A stretch of 64,000 nucleotides of DNA from Myxococcales bacterium (GCA_025359105.1 JANYHK010000131.1:31196-95195), one strand, 5' to 3'. Positions 34,416 through 43,180 are shown, numbered from the stretch's first letter. The notes: generated from the sequence alone by a model not told the origin. Translations and numbers: made by a program.

Positions 34416-35531
34416 ATGAGCGATCCCGTCCGGCGACTGGCCACGCCGCAAGCTGCCCCGGCCGATCGCGCGCGGGCGTTCGGGGAGATGATGGCGCTCG
34501 CGAAGGGCAAGCACGTGCTCATCGCGCTCCGCGGTCACCCCGATCCGGACGGCATCGCGTCGGCGATGGCGCAGGCGCACATCGCCGCGCGCTTCGGCGT
34601 CGCCAAGACGACGATCGGTTACTCGCACGAGCTCAGTCACCGCGAGAACCGCGCGCTCGTGAAGCTCCTCGGTGTCGAGCTCAAGAAGATCAAGGCGGTG
34701 AAGGAGGTCGGCCACGTCGATTTCCTCTCACTCGTAGACTCGTACGACGTGGACCCCGAGGTCTCCGACGCCGACCAGTTCGAGGTCCTCACGATCGTCG
34801 ATCACCACCGCGCGCCGGCGCCGCCCAAGGCGCGCTTCGTCGATCTTCGCTCCGACGTGACGTCGACCTCCACGATCTTCACCGAGTACCTGGCGGAGCT
34901 CGCGCCGCTCGACCCAGAGGCCGAGGAGGACAGGCGCGTCGCGACCGCGCTCATGCACGGTCTGTCGACCGACACCGACGACTTCGTGATCGCGCGCGCC
35001 GTCGACTTCCGCGCGGCCGCGCAGATCTCCGAGGTGTGCGATCGAGATCTGCTCGCGGACCTGAGCCGCCGCCTCATCGCGCCCAGCGCCATGGACGTCA
35101 TCGCCCGCGCGCTCGCCGCGCTCGTCGTGCGGCGCAACTTCGCGATGGCCGGCGTCGGCTTCGTGTCCGAGTCCGATCGCGACACGATCGCGCAAGCCGC
35201 GGACTTTCTCGTGCGGCGCGAGGACATCGACACCGTCGTCGTCTACGGCGTCGTCAGCGACCGTTTCATCGAGGGCTCGCTCCGCACGCACTCGCCGAGC
35301 GTCGATCCGGCGGTGTGGCTGGAGCAGGCGTTCGGCCACGACGACAAGGGGCGGCCGTACGGCGGCGGGCGGCGCGACAAGGGAGGCTTCCGGATCCCGA
35401 TCGGATTTCTCGGTCGCTCGACCGATCGCGCGCAGCTCTGGACGCTCGTCGAGCACGCCGCGCGCACGGCGCTCTTGAAGCAGCTGGGCGACGAGCCGAC
35501 GACCGGGCTCATGGCCGCGCCGTCCGCGTAG
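34416..35531 (+). CDS. DHH-family phosphoesterase (NrnA-like)
   Basis: The 371-residue protein has the DHH superfamily motifs: motif I RGHPDPDGIASA (about residue 40), motif III IVDHHR (127-132), an acidic LSTDTDDF further on, and the DHHA1 substrate loop GGGRRDKGGFRIP near residue 310. Such enzymes use two metal ions to degrade nanoRNAs, pAp or cyclic di-nucleotides. The order and length are NrnA-like. It runs divergently from the AraC gene. Its ATG follows CGGGTCACC without a strong ribosome site. Confidence 0.85.
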   Translation: MSDPVRRLATPQAAPADRARAFGEMMALAKGKHVLIALRGHPDPDGIASAMAQAHIAARFGVAKTTIGYSHELSHRENRALVKLLGVELKKIKAVKEVGHVDFLSLVDSYDVDPEVSDADQFEVLTIVDHHRAPAPPKARFVDLRSDVTSTSTIFTEYLAELAPLDPEAEEDRRVATALMHGLSTDTDDFVIARAVDFRAAAQISEVCDRDLLADLSRRLIAPSAMDVIARALAALVVRRNFAMAGVGFVSESDRDTIAQAADFLVRREDIDTVVVYGVVSDRFIEGSLRTHSPSVDPAVWLEQAFGHDDKGRPYGGGRRDKGGFRIPIGFLGRSTDRAQLWTLVEHAARTALLKQLGDEPTTGLMAAPSA

Positions 35532-35562
35532 CGCCGGCGCCGTCGCGCTCAGCCGGGCGCGC

Positions 35563-36054
35563 TCAGATGAGAACGGCGAGCATCCCGTGGCCGGCCGTCG
35601 CCGCGCGCGCGTAGAGCGACGAGACCCGGATGAGCGAGCGCGCCACCGTCTGGACCTCACGCTCGCTCGGCGAGCGATCCTGACCGTAGTCGCCGTGGAT
35701 CTCCTTGCCGTGCAAGGACGGGAAGCGAATGCGCACCACGTCGCGGGGGAGACGGGCGAGCGCCATGGACACGTGCGCGACCCGGTCGGGCAAGAGCACG
35801 CGCGCCTTGCCGTGCGGTGTGGACGCGGCGATCGCTCGGCCGGTCCGCGCGAGGATCGCGTCGCCCAGCATCGGCTCGCGGCCGCGGTCGGAGAGGAGGT
35901 AGTCGAGCGCGTCCCACGTGTCGGCGAGGTCGAGCAAGCCGGGGACGTCCGTATCGTTGCGGGCTTCGCATAGCTCGGCGAGGAGCTCGGGGGCGGCTTC
36001 GATCTGGCGGAGGCGCGCGTCGGAGAGGGTGCAGAGAACGCCGTTCTTCTCCAT
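35563..36054 (-). CDS. DUF1877-family protein
   Basis: A 163-residue soluble protein. It begins with GVLCTLSDARLRQIEAAPEL and has LADTWDALDYLLSDRG near residue 44, which is the conserved centre of the DUF1877 (YfbM-like) family. The C-terminal part has FPSLHGKEIHGDYG and a helical end. The molecular role of the family is unknown. It stands alone on the minus strand between the DHH gene, on which it converges with 31 bases between stops, and the divergent formyltransferase-like gene. The family call is from memory of the pattern. Confidence 0.62.
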   Translation of the reverse strand: MEKNGVLCTLSDARLRQIEAAPELLAELCEARNDTDVPGLLDLADTWDALDYLLSDRGREPMLGDAILARTGRAIAASTPHGKARVLLPDRVAHVSMALARLPRDVVRIRFPSLHGKEIHGDYGQDRSPSEREVQTVARSLIRVSSLYARAATAGHGMLAVLI

Positions 36055-36140
36055 GGCGGAGATGTAGGTACCACTTCATCGGGGGAAAGGCTCGCGATTG
36101 CGAGGGGGCGGTGTAACCTCCCGGCCCGAGGGTCTCCTCG

Positions 36141-37040
36141 ATGCGCGTCGCGTTTTTCGGCCTCCCGATGGCCGCGCTCCTGCTGGCCCGCGACGGGCAC
36201 GAGATCGTGTACGCGGCGATCTGTCGCGCCGGGGCCATCGGGACCCGCCGGCTGACGCGGCACATCGGCAGGGAGCGCGTGTTCGTCAAGCCGAGCCTCA
36301 CCTCGGAGGCCACGACGGCGCGCGTACGGGTCGCCGCGCCCGACCTCGTCGTGAGCTGGTTCTGGACGACGCGGATCCCGATGCGCATCGTCGACGCCGC
36401 GAAGCACGGCGGCTTCGGCGTGCACCCGTCACTCCTGCCGAGGCACCGCGGGCCTGACCCGTATTTCTGGGCGATCGACATGGGCGACGCCGAGAGCGGC
36501 GTGACCGCGCACCGCATCGCCGAGCAGTACGACACCGGCGCGATGCTGGGTCACCGCGTCCTCCCGATCGCTCCGACGTGGAACGCGTGGACGCTCGCGA
36601 AGAAGCTCGACCGCCCGAGCCTCGCGCTGCTGCGCGATACCGCGCGCGCGTTCGCTTCGGGCGCACCGCCGGCCGAGACGCCCCAGGACGACGCGCGGGC
36701 GACGGCCGCCCCTGCGCCCGACGACGGGATGCTGGAGCTTCGCTGGACTTGGCCGACCGAGCGCATCGTTCGCCGCGTGCGCGCCGCGGGCCCTTGGCCG
36801 GGCGCCTTCACGGAGGTGGGCGGCGAGGAGCTCGTCGTCGCCCGCGTGGAGCCGGTGTCGGACTACCCCCGCGCGCTCGCCACCGGCGAGGCCGCCGTGG
36901 TCGACGGAACGGCCATCGTCCGAACCTCGGACGGCGCCGTGGCCCTCGTCGAAGGCCGGGACGGCGAGGGCCGTCCACTGAACAAACAAGCCCTCGCAAC
37001 GCTCGTCGGAAGGATGGCCAAAGCCCAAGGCCTCCTCTAG
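36141..37040 (+). CDS. Formyltransferase-fold protein with altered active site
   Basis: The 299-residue protein has the formyl_trans_N fold: MRVAFFGLPMAALL, then FGVHPSLLPRHRGPDPYFWA and ESGVTAHRIAEQYDTGAML. This is the pattern of Fmt, ArnA and GART, which use Asn-x-His and a later Asp. Here His95 and Asp131 are kept, but the Asn position is Gly93 (GVH instead of NxH). A C-terminal beta domain (about 200-290) resembles Fmt_C. With the altered catalytic residue it may use another donor, act on a sugar amine, or be inactive. It is unlikely to be the housekeeping Fmt. It lies 9 bases before the PilZ-like gene and is probably co-transcribed with it. Confidence 0.72.
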   Translation: MRVAFFGLPMAALLLARDGHEIVYAAICRAGAIGTRRLTRHIGRERVFVKPSLTSEATTARVRVAAPDLVVSWFWTTRIPMRIVDAAKHGGFGVHPSLLPRHRGPDPYFWAIDMGDAESGVTAHRIAEQYDTGAMLGHRVLPIAPTWNAWTLAKKLDRPSLALLRDTARAFASGAPPAETPQDDARATAAPAPDDGMLELRWTWPTERIVRRVRAAGPWPGAFTEVGGEELVVARVEPVSDYPRALATGEAAVVDGTAIVRTSDGAVALVEGRDGEGRPLNKQALATLVGRMAKAQGLL

Positions 37041-37049
37041 GATCGGCCA

Positions 37050-38030
37050 ATGTCCGATCCGGTCTCGACCGCCAAAACCGCGAGGGAGCACCTGGCGCGC
37101 GGTCTCAATGCGCTGCAGTCCGACCCGAACATCCCGCCGAAGCTCCTCGAGCTCGCCGCGCCGATCGCGCAGAGCATGGGGGCGCTGCACCAGATCGAGC
37201 GCTCGCAGGGGCGTGAGCTCTCGCCGCACGCCGACGTCGCGCTCAACAACGTGCGTCAGGCGCTCCAGTCGCTCCAGGGCGCGGGCGCGACACACCCTGC
37301 GGTGGGGCAAGCGACGGAGGCGGTCGCGGCCTCCCTCGGGCTCGTCCACTCGCTCTCGAAGATGGCGCAGGCCGGCGGCGGCGCTCCGCAGGCGCAGGCC
37401 CCGCAGCAGCGCCCGCCCCAGCAGCAGATGGGCTCGCAGAACGCGTTTCCGCCGCAGCAGCAGATGCCGCCCCAGCAGGTGCAGCAGCAGCGCCCGCCCC
37501 AGCAACAGATGCCGCCCCAGCAGCAGATGCCGCCCCAGCAGATGCAGCAGCAGCGCCCACCGCAGCAGCAGATGCCGCCGGCGAACGCCGTGGGGCAAGG
37601 AGGCATGGTCGCCGGCGATCCCTTCGCCCGCCCGGGCGGGGGGCCGCAGCCGGCGACGCCCAGCATCCCGGTGCCCTCCCCGCCGATGCAAGGCAACATG
37701 CCCGTCGTCAACGCCGACCTCGGCGCCCATAGCTCGACGAACTTCTACAAGGGCCTGAGCGGCAACGACATCGTCGATCACGGCGGCCTGTTCGTGTCGA
37801 CGTACATGGTCCCGAAAATCGGGACGCCGGTGCGCCTCAGGGTGGCCTTGCCGGGCGGCTACGAGTTCGAGGCGAACGCGATCGTGAAGTGGTCGCGCGA
37901 GCAGTCCGAAGGCGGCGCCGACGCGCCCCCCGGCTTCGGCGCCCAGTTCACGCAGATCACGCCGGAGGCGCGTCAGCTCGTCTACCGCTACGTGCGCAAC
38001 CGCGAGCCGCTCTTCCACGACGATCTCTGA
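37050..38030 (+). CDS. PilZ-like (TIGR02266-type) protein with Gln/Pro-rich linker
   Basis: The 326-residue protein has a helical N-terminal part (1-110), a Gln/Pro/Met-rich linker (about 112-195) built from repeats of QQQMPP and QQRPP, then a C-terminal domain with GGLFVSTYMVPKIGTPVRLR, ANAIVKWSRE and FGAQFTQITPEARQLVYRYV. This is the domain found many times over in Myxococcus xanthus (TIGR02266, related to PilZ). The typical RxxxR c-di-GMP motif of PilZ is not visible before the domain, so nucleotide binding is uncertain. It lies in a run with the formyltransferase-like gene (9 bases upstream) and the metallo-beta-lactamase-fold gene (4 bases downstream). Confidence 0.7.
   Translation: MSDPVSTAKTAREHLARGLNALQSDPNIPPKLLELAAPIAQSMGALHQIERSQGRELSPHADVALNNVRQALQSLQGAGATHPAVGQATEAVAASLGLVHSLSKMAQAGGGAPQAQAPQQRPPQQQMGSQNAFPPQQQMPPQQVQQQRPPQQQMPPQQQMPPQQMQQQRPPQQQMPPANAVGQGGMVAGDPFARPGGGPQPATPSIPVPSPPMQGNMPVVNADLGAHSSTNFYKGLSGNDIVDHGGLFVSTYMVPKIGTPVRLRVALPGGYEFEANAIVKWSREQSEGGADAPPGFGAQFTQITPEARQLVYRYVRNREPLFHDDL
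37404..37580 (+). repeat. Gln/Pro-coding tandem repeats in the PilZ-like gene
   Basis: A CAG-rich stretch codes for the linker. A 27-base unit coding QQRPPQQQM appears three times (from 37404, 37485 and 37548), interspersed with QQMPP units. Copies are near-identical at the DNA level, so they may expand or contract by slippage. The reading frame is kept throughout. Confidence 0.85.
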
Positions 38031-38034
38031 TTCT

Positions 38035-38955
38035 TTGACCGGTCTATACCCGCGCCTTTTCCCCCGCTGGAAGCCTCGCCCCGAGCTCGTGCCCCGCGGC
38101 GAGGTCACCGATCCCGGGGCGCGTATCGCGTGGCTCGGCACGGCCGGCCACGTCATCGAGGCAGGCGGCGCGACGCTCTTGCTCGATCCGTTCGTCTCCC
38201 GTCCGAGCTTGCTCCGCACGGCAGCGACGCGCCTCGTCCCCGACGAGGCCGAGATCGCGCGACGCATTCCGTCGAAGGTCGACGCCGTCCTCTGCGGGCA
38301 CAGCCACTACGATCACATGCTCGACGCGCCGCTGATCGCGCGCCGGACGGGCGCGGTGCTCGTCGGGTCGCGGACCACGTGCGCCTTCGCGCGCGCGAGC
38401 GGGGTGCCGGAGTCGCAGCTGCGCATCGTGCCGCCCACCGGCGCCACCGTCCGCATCAAGGACGCCGAGATCCGCTTCGTGCGCAGCCGCCACGGGCGCA
38501 TCCGCCCGGTCGGAGTCCCCTTCCCAGGCGAGTCCCTCGCGCCGCGTCTCCCGGGCCGCGTCTTCCACTACAAGATGGGCGGCGCGTTCGGCATCCTCGT
38601 CCGCGCCGGCGGCGTCGCCATCTACCACAACGGCAGCGCCGATCTCGTGGACGCCGAGCTCGACGGCGAGCGCGCGGACGTCCTGCTCGTGGGCCTGGCC
38701 GGGCGCACTTCGACGCGCAACTACCTCGCGCGCCTCGTCCACGCGCTCTCGCCGGGCCTCGTCGTCCCCACGCACCACGACGCCTTCTTCGCCCCGCTCG
38801 CGCGCGGCGTGCACCTGCTCCCGGGCATCGATCTCGAGGGTTTCGTCTCCGAGGCGCGGGCCCAGTCGCCCGACGCGCGCATCATCACCCCCGGGTACTT
38901 CGACGTGATCGCCGTCCCGCGAGGCGCCGCCGCCAAAGCGGTGATCGTGGCCTAG
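38035..38955 (+). CDS. Metallo-beta-lactamase-fold hydrolase (UlaG / NAPE-PLD type)
   Basis: The 306-residue protein has the MBL zinc motif GHSHYDHMLD (about residues 87-96), then VRSRHGRIRP, IYHNGSADL and VPTHHDAFF as later ligands. The order and length are those of the UlaG/NAPE-PLD branch, whose members act on lactones or phosphodiesters. The start is TTG at 38035, 4 bases after the PilZ-like stop, so it belongs to the run of co-directional genes from 36141. It has no signal peptide. Substrate unknown. Confidence 0.8.
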   Translation: MTGLYPRLFPRWKPRPELVPRGEVTDPGARIAWLGTAGHVIEAGGATLLLDPFVSRPSLLRTAATRLVPDEAEIARRIPSKVDAVLCGHSHYDHMLDAPLIARRTGAVLVGSRTTCAFARASGVPESQLRIVPPTGATVRIKDAEIRFVRSRHGRIRPVGVPFPGESLAPRLPGRVFHYKMGGAFGILVRAGGVAIYHNGSADLVDAELDGERADVLLVGLAGRTSTRNYLARLVHALSPGLVVPTHHDAFFAPLARGVHLLPGIDLEGFVSEARAQSPDARIITPGYFDVIAVPRGAAAKAVIVA

Positions 38956-39010
38956 GGCCGCTTCGGGCCTTGATGTAGACTCGCGGACCCCTCTTGAGCC
39001 TGAGCTTTAC

Positions 39011-41977
39011 GTGAGAGCGCGCCTCGGTCTCGTCTCGCTCGCGGTCGCCCTGGCGGCCGGGCTCGGCGCGCCCCCCCGCGCCCGGGCCGCGAACGATCCG
39101 AAGCTCCTCTGGCAGACGATCGAGACGCCGCACTTCCGGATCCACTTCCCCTCGCAGGGCCGGCCCGTCGCCGAGCGCGTCGCCGATCTCGCCGAGGACA
39201 TCCACGCGCGCCTCGCCCCCGCCGTCGGCTGGCGCCCGAGCGAGGTGACCGAGCTGCTCCTCGCCGACCAGACCGACAGCGCGAACGGCTCGGCCACCGC
39301 GCTCCCCTACAACGCGGTGCGCCTCAACATCACCGCGCCCGACGACATGTCGCCGCTCGGCGACGCCGAGGACTGGTACCTCGAGCTCGTCACGCACGAG
39401 TACACGCACATCCTCCACACCGATCACATCTCGGGGCTCCCGGCGATCGCGAACGCGCTGCTCGGCAAGACGTTCTCGCCGAACCAGGTCCAGCCGCGCT
39501 GGGCGCTCGAGGGGCTCGCGGTCTTCGAGGAGAGCCAGCGAACGAGCGGCGGTCGGCTGCGCAGCGCGATCTGGAACATGTACATGCGCTCCGACGTGCT
39601 CGAAAACAACGTCGCCCAGCTCGACGAATTTTCGAACTCGGTGCGCAGGTGGCCGCAGGGCAACATCTGGTATCTGTACGGCTCGTTCTTCATGCGCTGG
39701 ATCGCCGAGACCTACGGCGAGGACGCGATCCGCAAGATGATCGACGACTACGGCCGTCAGGTCGTCCCCTACGCGTTCAACCGCTCCGTCCGGCGGGCGA
39801 CGGGGCGCACGTTCGAGGAGCTCTACCCCGCGTGGATCGCGACCCTGCGCGGCATCTACACCGCGCAGGTCGACGCGGCGCGCGCCCGCGGCATCCGTCA
39901 AGGCGTGCGCATCACCCAGGCCGGCCAGACCGCGCGCCACCCGCGGTGGATCCCGAAGGGCGCGTGGCCGGGCCACGAGGGTGACCTCCTCTACTTCCGG
40001 GACGACGGCCACGACTCCGCCGGCATGTACGCCATCCCCGTCTCACGCGATCCGACGAGCGGGAAGATCACCGGCGCGCGCGAGGTCGATCGCGAGCTCC
40101 TCATCCGCGTGTCGGGCGAGTCGACCGTCTCCTTCACTCCCGACGGCGGCACCGTGTGGGACTCGGTCGACGTCTACCAGAACCTCTTCGCGTTCAACGA
40201 TCTGTTCCGCGCGCCGCCGAACACGCGCTCGCCGCGCGGCCTCGAGGGGCGAGCGAAGCGGCTGACCGAGGGCTTCCGCGCCATCGAGCCCGACGTCTCG
40301 CCCGACGGGCGGCGCGTCGCGTTCACGACGAACCACCGCGGCACGACGTACTTGCAGGTCGCCCACTTGACGGAGGACGGCGTCCTTGACGTGAAGAACG
40401 TCGTCCCCGGGCAGATGTTCGATCAGGCGTACACGCCGCGCTGGTCACCGGACAACCGGCACCTGGCGTACTCGGTGTGGACGCACGGCGGCTATCGAGA
40501 CGTCCGCGTCGTCGACACGCTCGATGGCTCGTTCGTCGAGATCGCGCACGACCGCGCGCAGGACGGCGGCCCGTCGTGGTCGCCCGACGGCAAGTACGTC
40601 TTTTTTCACTCGGACCGCGCGGGCAACATCGACAACGTCTTCGCGTGGGAGATGGCCACCCACCGGCTCCGCCAGGTCACCAACGTGGCGACCGGCGCAT
40701 TCCAGCCCGAGGTGAGCCCCGACGGCAAGACGCTCGCGTACGTCGGCTACACGCACACCGGCTTCGATCTGTTCGCGATGCCGCTCGACGAGGGCCAGTG
40801 GCTCGAGGCGCTCCCGTACAAGGACGATCGCCCGGAGACGACGCCGGACCCGCCGCACCACGCGTGGAAGGTGAAGCCGTACAACCCCCTGCCCACGCTG
40901 GCGCCGCACAAATACGGCGTCACGCTGGGCCAGGGAAATTTCGGCAACGCCGCGACGGTCACGATCGGCGGCTCCGACATCGTCGGCATCCACAACTACG
41001 CCGCGTCGCTCACGAGCGAGTTCGAGAAGCCGGAGCTCCAGGGCTCGCTCTCGTACACGTACGGCCGGCTCCCGGTCGATCTCTCCTTCAGCGCGTACCG
41101 TTCGATCGCGCCGCGCGGAGGCCTCGCGCTCGGCGGCGCACGGCCGACGTGGATCAGCGAGGTGGCCGGGTTTTCGACGGGCGTTGGCTACACCATGCCG
41201 CGCCAGTTCGACACGCAGAGCTTCGCCCTCTCGTACTCCGTCGGCCGCACCGGCGGCGACCTCGGGCTCTCGCCGGAGAAGTTCGATCCCTACGAGACGC
41301 CGGGGTTTCCGGCGCGCGGCCTCGTGAGCTTCGTGCACATGGGCTGGGCGTACTCCAACGCCGAGCGCTTCCTGTGGAGCGTCGGCAACGAGCGCGGCTT
41401 CGGCGCGAACGTGAACCTCGAGGTGACCGATCCCGCCCTGGGGAGCGAGTACAAGGGCTTCAGCACCTCCGGCAACATGGAGTGGTTCACGACGATGCCC
41501 TGGCTCCAGCATCACTCGCTGGCGCTGCACACCGGCGCGGGGACGAGCGGCGGCAACTACCCGGGGCGCGGCGCCTTCTACGTGGGCGGCTTCGTCGACT
41601 TGCCGGTCATCGACTCGATTCGCAACACGCTCATCCAGGGCGGCATCGTGCTCCGCGGCTACCCGACGGTCGCCGAGGCGGGGCGCAGCTACGCGCTCTT
41701 CAACGCCGAGTACCGCTTCCCGATCCTCAACATCGACCGCGGCCCGTCGACGCTCCCGTTCTTCTTGAACCGCGTGAGCGGCACGTTCTTCGTCGACTAC
41801 GGCAGCGCGTTCGACGACGCCTTCGTCGCCAAGTTCAAGACCGGCGCCGGCGCCGAGCTGTGGAACGACTTCACCATCGGGTACATCGAGTCGTTCACCT
41901 TCCGGCTCGGCTACGCGCGCGGCCTCTCGAGCGGCGGCCTCGACAAGACCTACTTCGTCGCGACGATCCCCTACTGA
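39011..41977 (+). CDS. Secreted metalloprotease / TolB-type propeller / outer-membrane barrel fusion
   Basis: The 988-residue protein has a signal peptide (cleavage expected after ARA, about residue 27). Residues about 35-285 are a peptidase-MA-like gluzincin: HEYTH (129-133) with Glu167 in EGLAVFEES as the third zinc ligand. Residues about 290-590 are PD40/TolB-type propeller blades (PRWIPKG, VSPDGRRVAF, PRWSPDNRHLAY, PSWSPDGKYVFF, VSPDGKTLAYVG). From about 630 to the C-terminus is a Gly/aromatic-rich beta region of the Omp85/surface-antigen type ending in an aromatic residue (FVATIPY), as outer-membrane barrels do. It is therefore probably an outer-membrane protein with a periplasmic or surface protease part. 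Start is GTG. The fusion is the unusual feature. Confidence 0.82.
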   Translation: MRARLGLVSLAVALAAGLGAPPRARAANDPKLLWQTIETPHFRIHFPSQGRPVAERVADLAEDIHARLAPAVGWRPSEVTELLLADQTDSANGSATALPYNAVRLNITAPDDMSPLGDAEDWYLELVTHEYTHILHTDHISGLPAIANALLGKTFSPNQVQPRWALEGLAVFEESQRTSGGRLRSAIWNMYMRSDVLENNVAQLDEFSNSVRRWPQGNIWYLYGSFFMRWIAETYGEDAIRKMIDDYGRQVVPYAFNRSVRRATGRTFEELYPAWIATLRGIYTAQVDAARARGIRQGVRITQAGQTARHPRWIPKGAWPGHEGDLLYFRDDGHDSAGMYAIPVSRDPTSGKITGAREVDRELLIRVSGESTVSFTPDGGTVWDSVDVYQNLFAFNDLFRAPPNTRSPRGLEGRAKRLTEGFRAIEPDVSPDGRRVAFTTNHRGTTYLQVAHLTEDGVLDVKNVVPGQMFDQAYTPRWSPDNRHLAYSVWTHGGYRDVRVVDTLDGSFVEIAHDRAQDGGPSWSPDGKYVFFHSDRAGNIDNVFAWEMATHRLRQVTNVATGAFQPEVSPDGKTLAYVGYTHTGFDLFAMPLDEGQWLEALPYKDDRPETTPDPPHHAWKVKPYNPLPTLAPHKYGVTLGQGNFGNAATVTIGGSDIVGIHNYAASLTSEFEKPELQGSLSYTYGRLPVDLSFSAYRSIAPRGGLALGGARPTWISEVAGFSTGVGYTMPRQFDTQSFALSYSVGRTGGDLGLSPEKFDPYETPGFPARGLVSFVHMGWAYSNAERFLWSVGNERGFGANVNLEVTDPALGSEYKGFSTSGNMEWFTTMPWLQHHSLALHTGAGTSGGNYPGRGAFYVGGFVDLPVIDSIRNTLIQGGIVLRGYPTVAEAGRSYALFNAEYRFPILNIDRGPSTLPFFLNRVSGTFFVDYGSAFDDAFVAKFKTGAGAELWNDFTIGYIESFTFRLGYARGLSSGGLDKTYFVATIPY

Positions 41978-42009
41978 CGAAAACTTGGCCCAATCCGGGC
42001 GCGGCCCCA

Positions 42010-42603
42010 ATGCTCCGGGCCATGCGCATTGCCAGCGGTCTCTCCGCGTTCGTCCTCGCCGCGTCCCTCGCTCTGCCCCTCGCGCTCGCGACCACCGGGT
42101 GCCTCGCGGCGTCGCACGGCCCCGCGAAGGCCCAGGAGGCCGCGATGGACATGAACGTCCACGCCCGGTTCGGGCGGATGGAGCTGGCCACGGAGCTCGT
42201 CGCCCCCAAGGCGCGTAAGGAGTTCCTCGAGCATCGCCGGGGCTGGGGCGGACGCGTGCGCGTCGCCGACACCGAGCTCGCGGGGCTTCACATGGTCGAC
42301 GACGACAACGCCGAGGTCACAGTGAAGGTCGCCTGGTACGACATGCGCAAGCAGGAGCTTCACGTGACGACCCTTCAGCAGAGGTGGCACGCGTTCAAGG
42401 GCGACTGGAAGCTCACGAAGGAGGCCCGCACGGACGGCGAGCTCGGTCTCCTCGGCGACGCGATCGAGCCGCCGGCGACGCCCGAAGGGGACGTCGCCGC
42501 CAAGCCACGCAACGCGCGCTTCCCGGCCGTGCACCTCGGCGGAGGGGAGCCGAAGGCAGACCCCGCCCCCGAGCCGGCGACGACCGCGGCCGCCGAGCCG
42601 TGA
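42010..42603 (+). CDS. Probable small lipoprotein (unknown function)
   Basis: A 197-residue protein with a signal sequence (FVLAASLALPLALA) ending in ATTGC, an imperfect lipobox (Thr at -3). The mature part has FGRMELATELVAPKARKEFL and EVTVKVAWYDMRKQELHVTT, which is a regular beta-rich pattern. The C-terminus is a Pro/Ala/Glu/Thr-rich tail. Starts at 42010 and 42022 are both possible. It follows the metalloprotease gene after 32 bases on the same strand and may be its partner or simply be co-transcribed. I do not recognise the family. Confidence 0.65.
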   Translation: MLRAMRIASGLSAFVLAASLALPLALATTGCLAASHGPAKAQEAAMDMNVHARFGRMELATELVAPKARKEFLEHRRGWGGRVRVADTELAGLHMVDDDNAEVTVKVAWYDMRKQELHVTTLQQRWHAFKGDWKLTKEARTDGELGLLGDAIEPPATPEGDVAAKPRNARFPAVHLGGGEPKADPAPEPATTAAAEP

Positions 42604-42615
42604 GCTGAACGAGAA

Positions 42616-42630
42616 GAGAGGAAGCCTCTC
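42616..42630. terminator. Short hairpin between convergent genes
   Basis: GAGAGG-AAG-CCTCTC is a perfect 6-base stem with a 3-base loop, placed 12 bases after the lipoprotein stop and 28 bases after the stop of the small basic protein, which comes from the other side. It may serve as a bidirectional terminator, though T-runs are missing. Confidence 0.35.
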
Positions 42631-42658
42631 GAAAGCCGAACGCCCGAACGAGCGGCGC

Positions 42659-42817
42659 TCAGCCCTTCGGAGCGGCTTTCTCTTTCTTCGCGGACGTCTT
42701 CTTCGCCGCCGGCTTCTTGCCGGTCGGGTTGCGACGACGTGCGAGCTTCTCCTTCTTCTTCACCTGCGCCTTGCGGCGCTTCATCTTCTGCGACTTACGA
42801 CGGTCGAATTTGCCCAT
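42659..42817 (-). CDS. Small Lys/Arg-rich protein (histone-H1-tail-like)
   Basis: A 52-residue protein beginning MGKFDRRKSQKMKRRKAQ and ending in a Lys/Ala/Pro tail (KKPAAKKTSAKKEKAAPKG). About 45 % of the residues are Lys or Arg. The start at 42817 is preferred because AAGGTGG lies 8-14 bases before it; an in-frame ATG at 42856 would add 13 less basic residues. The AKK-type tail is like those of bacterial H1-like proteins, so it may bind nucleic acid. Alternatively it may be a ribosome-associated microprotein. No domain is recognised. Confidence 0.6.
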   Translation of the reverse strand: MGKFDRRKSQKMKRRKAQVKKKEKLARRRNPTGKKPAAKKTSAKKEKAAPKG

Positions 42818-42937
42818 GCGGCGGCCACCTTCGAACAGGTGGGCCCCTGCCGTCAAGCGCGTCGTACGCGCGGCGGCGGCTGTCTTGCTCGGGTCTTGCG
42901 CGACGCTTCGCGTGCCCGCGCGAGGCTTGCGGGCGGA

Positions 42938-43180
42938 TCAGCCGGCGTTTTCGGCGACCGCGTCTTCGCGGCTTCGGACTTCCAGCCGGTAGCGGCTGTT
43001 GATCGTCTCGATGTAGAAAACTTCGCGGCCGGCGAGGCGGAGGACGCGTTTCACCGGCGTCGTCACGTACTCGTGCATCCCGTCGGGGAACTCGATCACG
43101 ACGACGGAGCCCTTGCGCGGAGCACGCACCAGTCTTCCCGCGACCGCGCGGGAGCCCTTGCCCAGCTTGCGGAGGACCAC
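42938..43180 (-). CDS. Small conserved-type protein (unknown function)
   Basis: An 80-residue protein: VVLRKLGKGSRAVAGRLVRA, KGSVVVIEFPDGMHEYVTT, VKRVLRLAGREVFYIETINS and an acidic end. It looks like one small beta-rich domain. GGAGGA on the minus strand decides the start: the GTG at 43186 directly abuts it, while the GTG at 43180 lies 7 bases after, so the latter is taken. It is not followed closely by any gene on its strand. No family is recognised. Confidence 0.55.
   Translation of the reverse strand: MVLRKLGKGSRAVAGRLVRAPRKGSVVVIEFPDGMHEYVTTPVKRVLRLAGREVFYIETINSRYRLEVRSREDAVAENAG

Noticed and set aside
34237..34419. A 60-codon frame between the AraC and DHH genes
   Set aside because: It covers the palindrome, has no ribosome site and no family pattern, and overlaps both neighbours.
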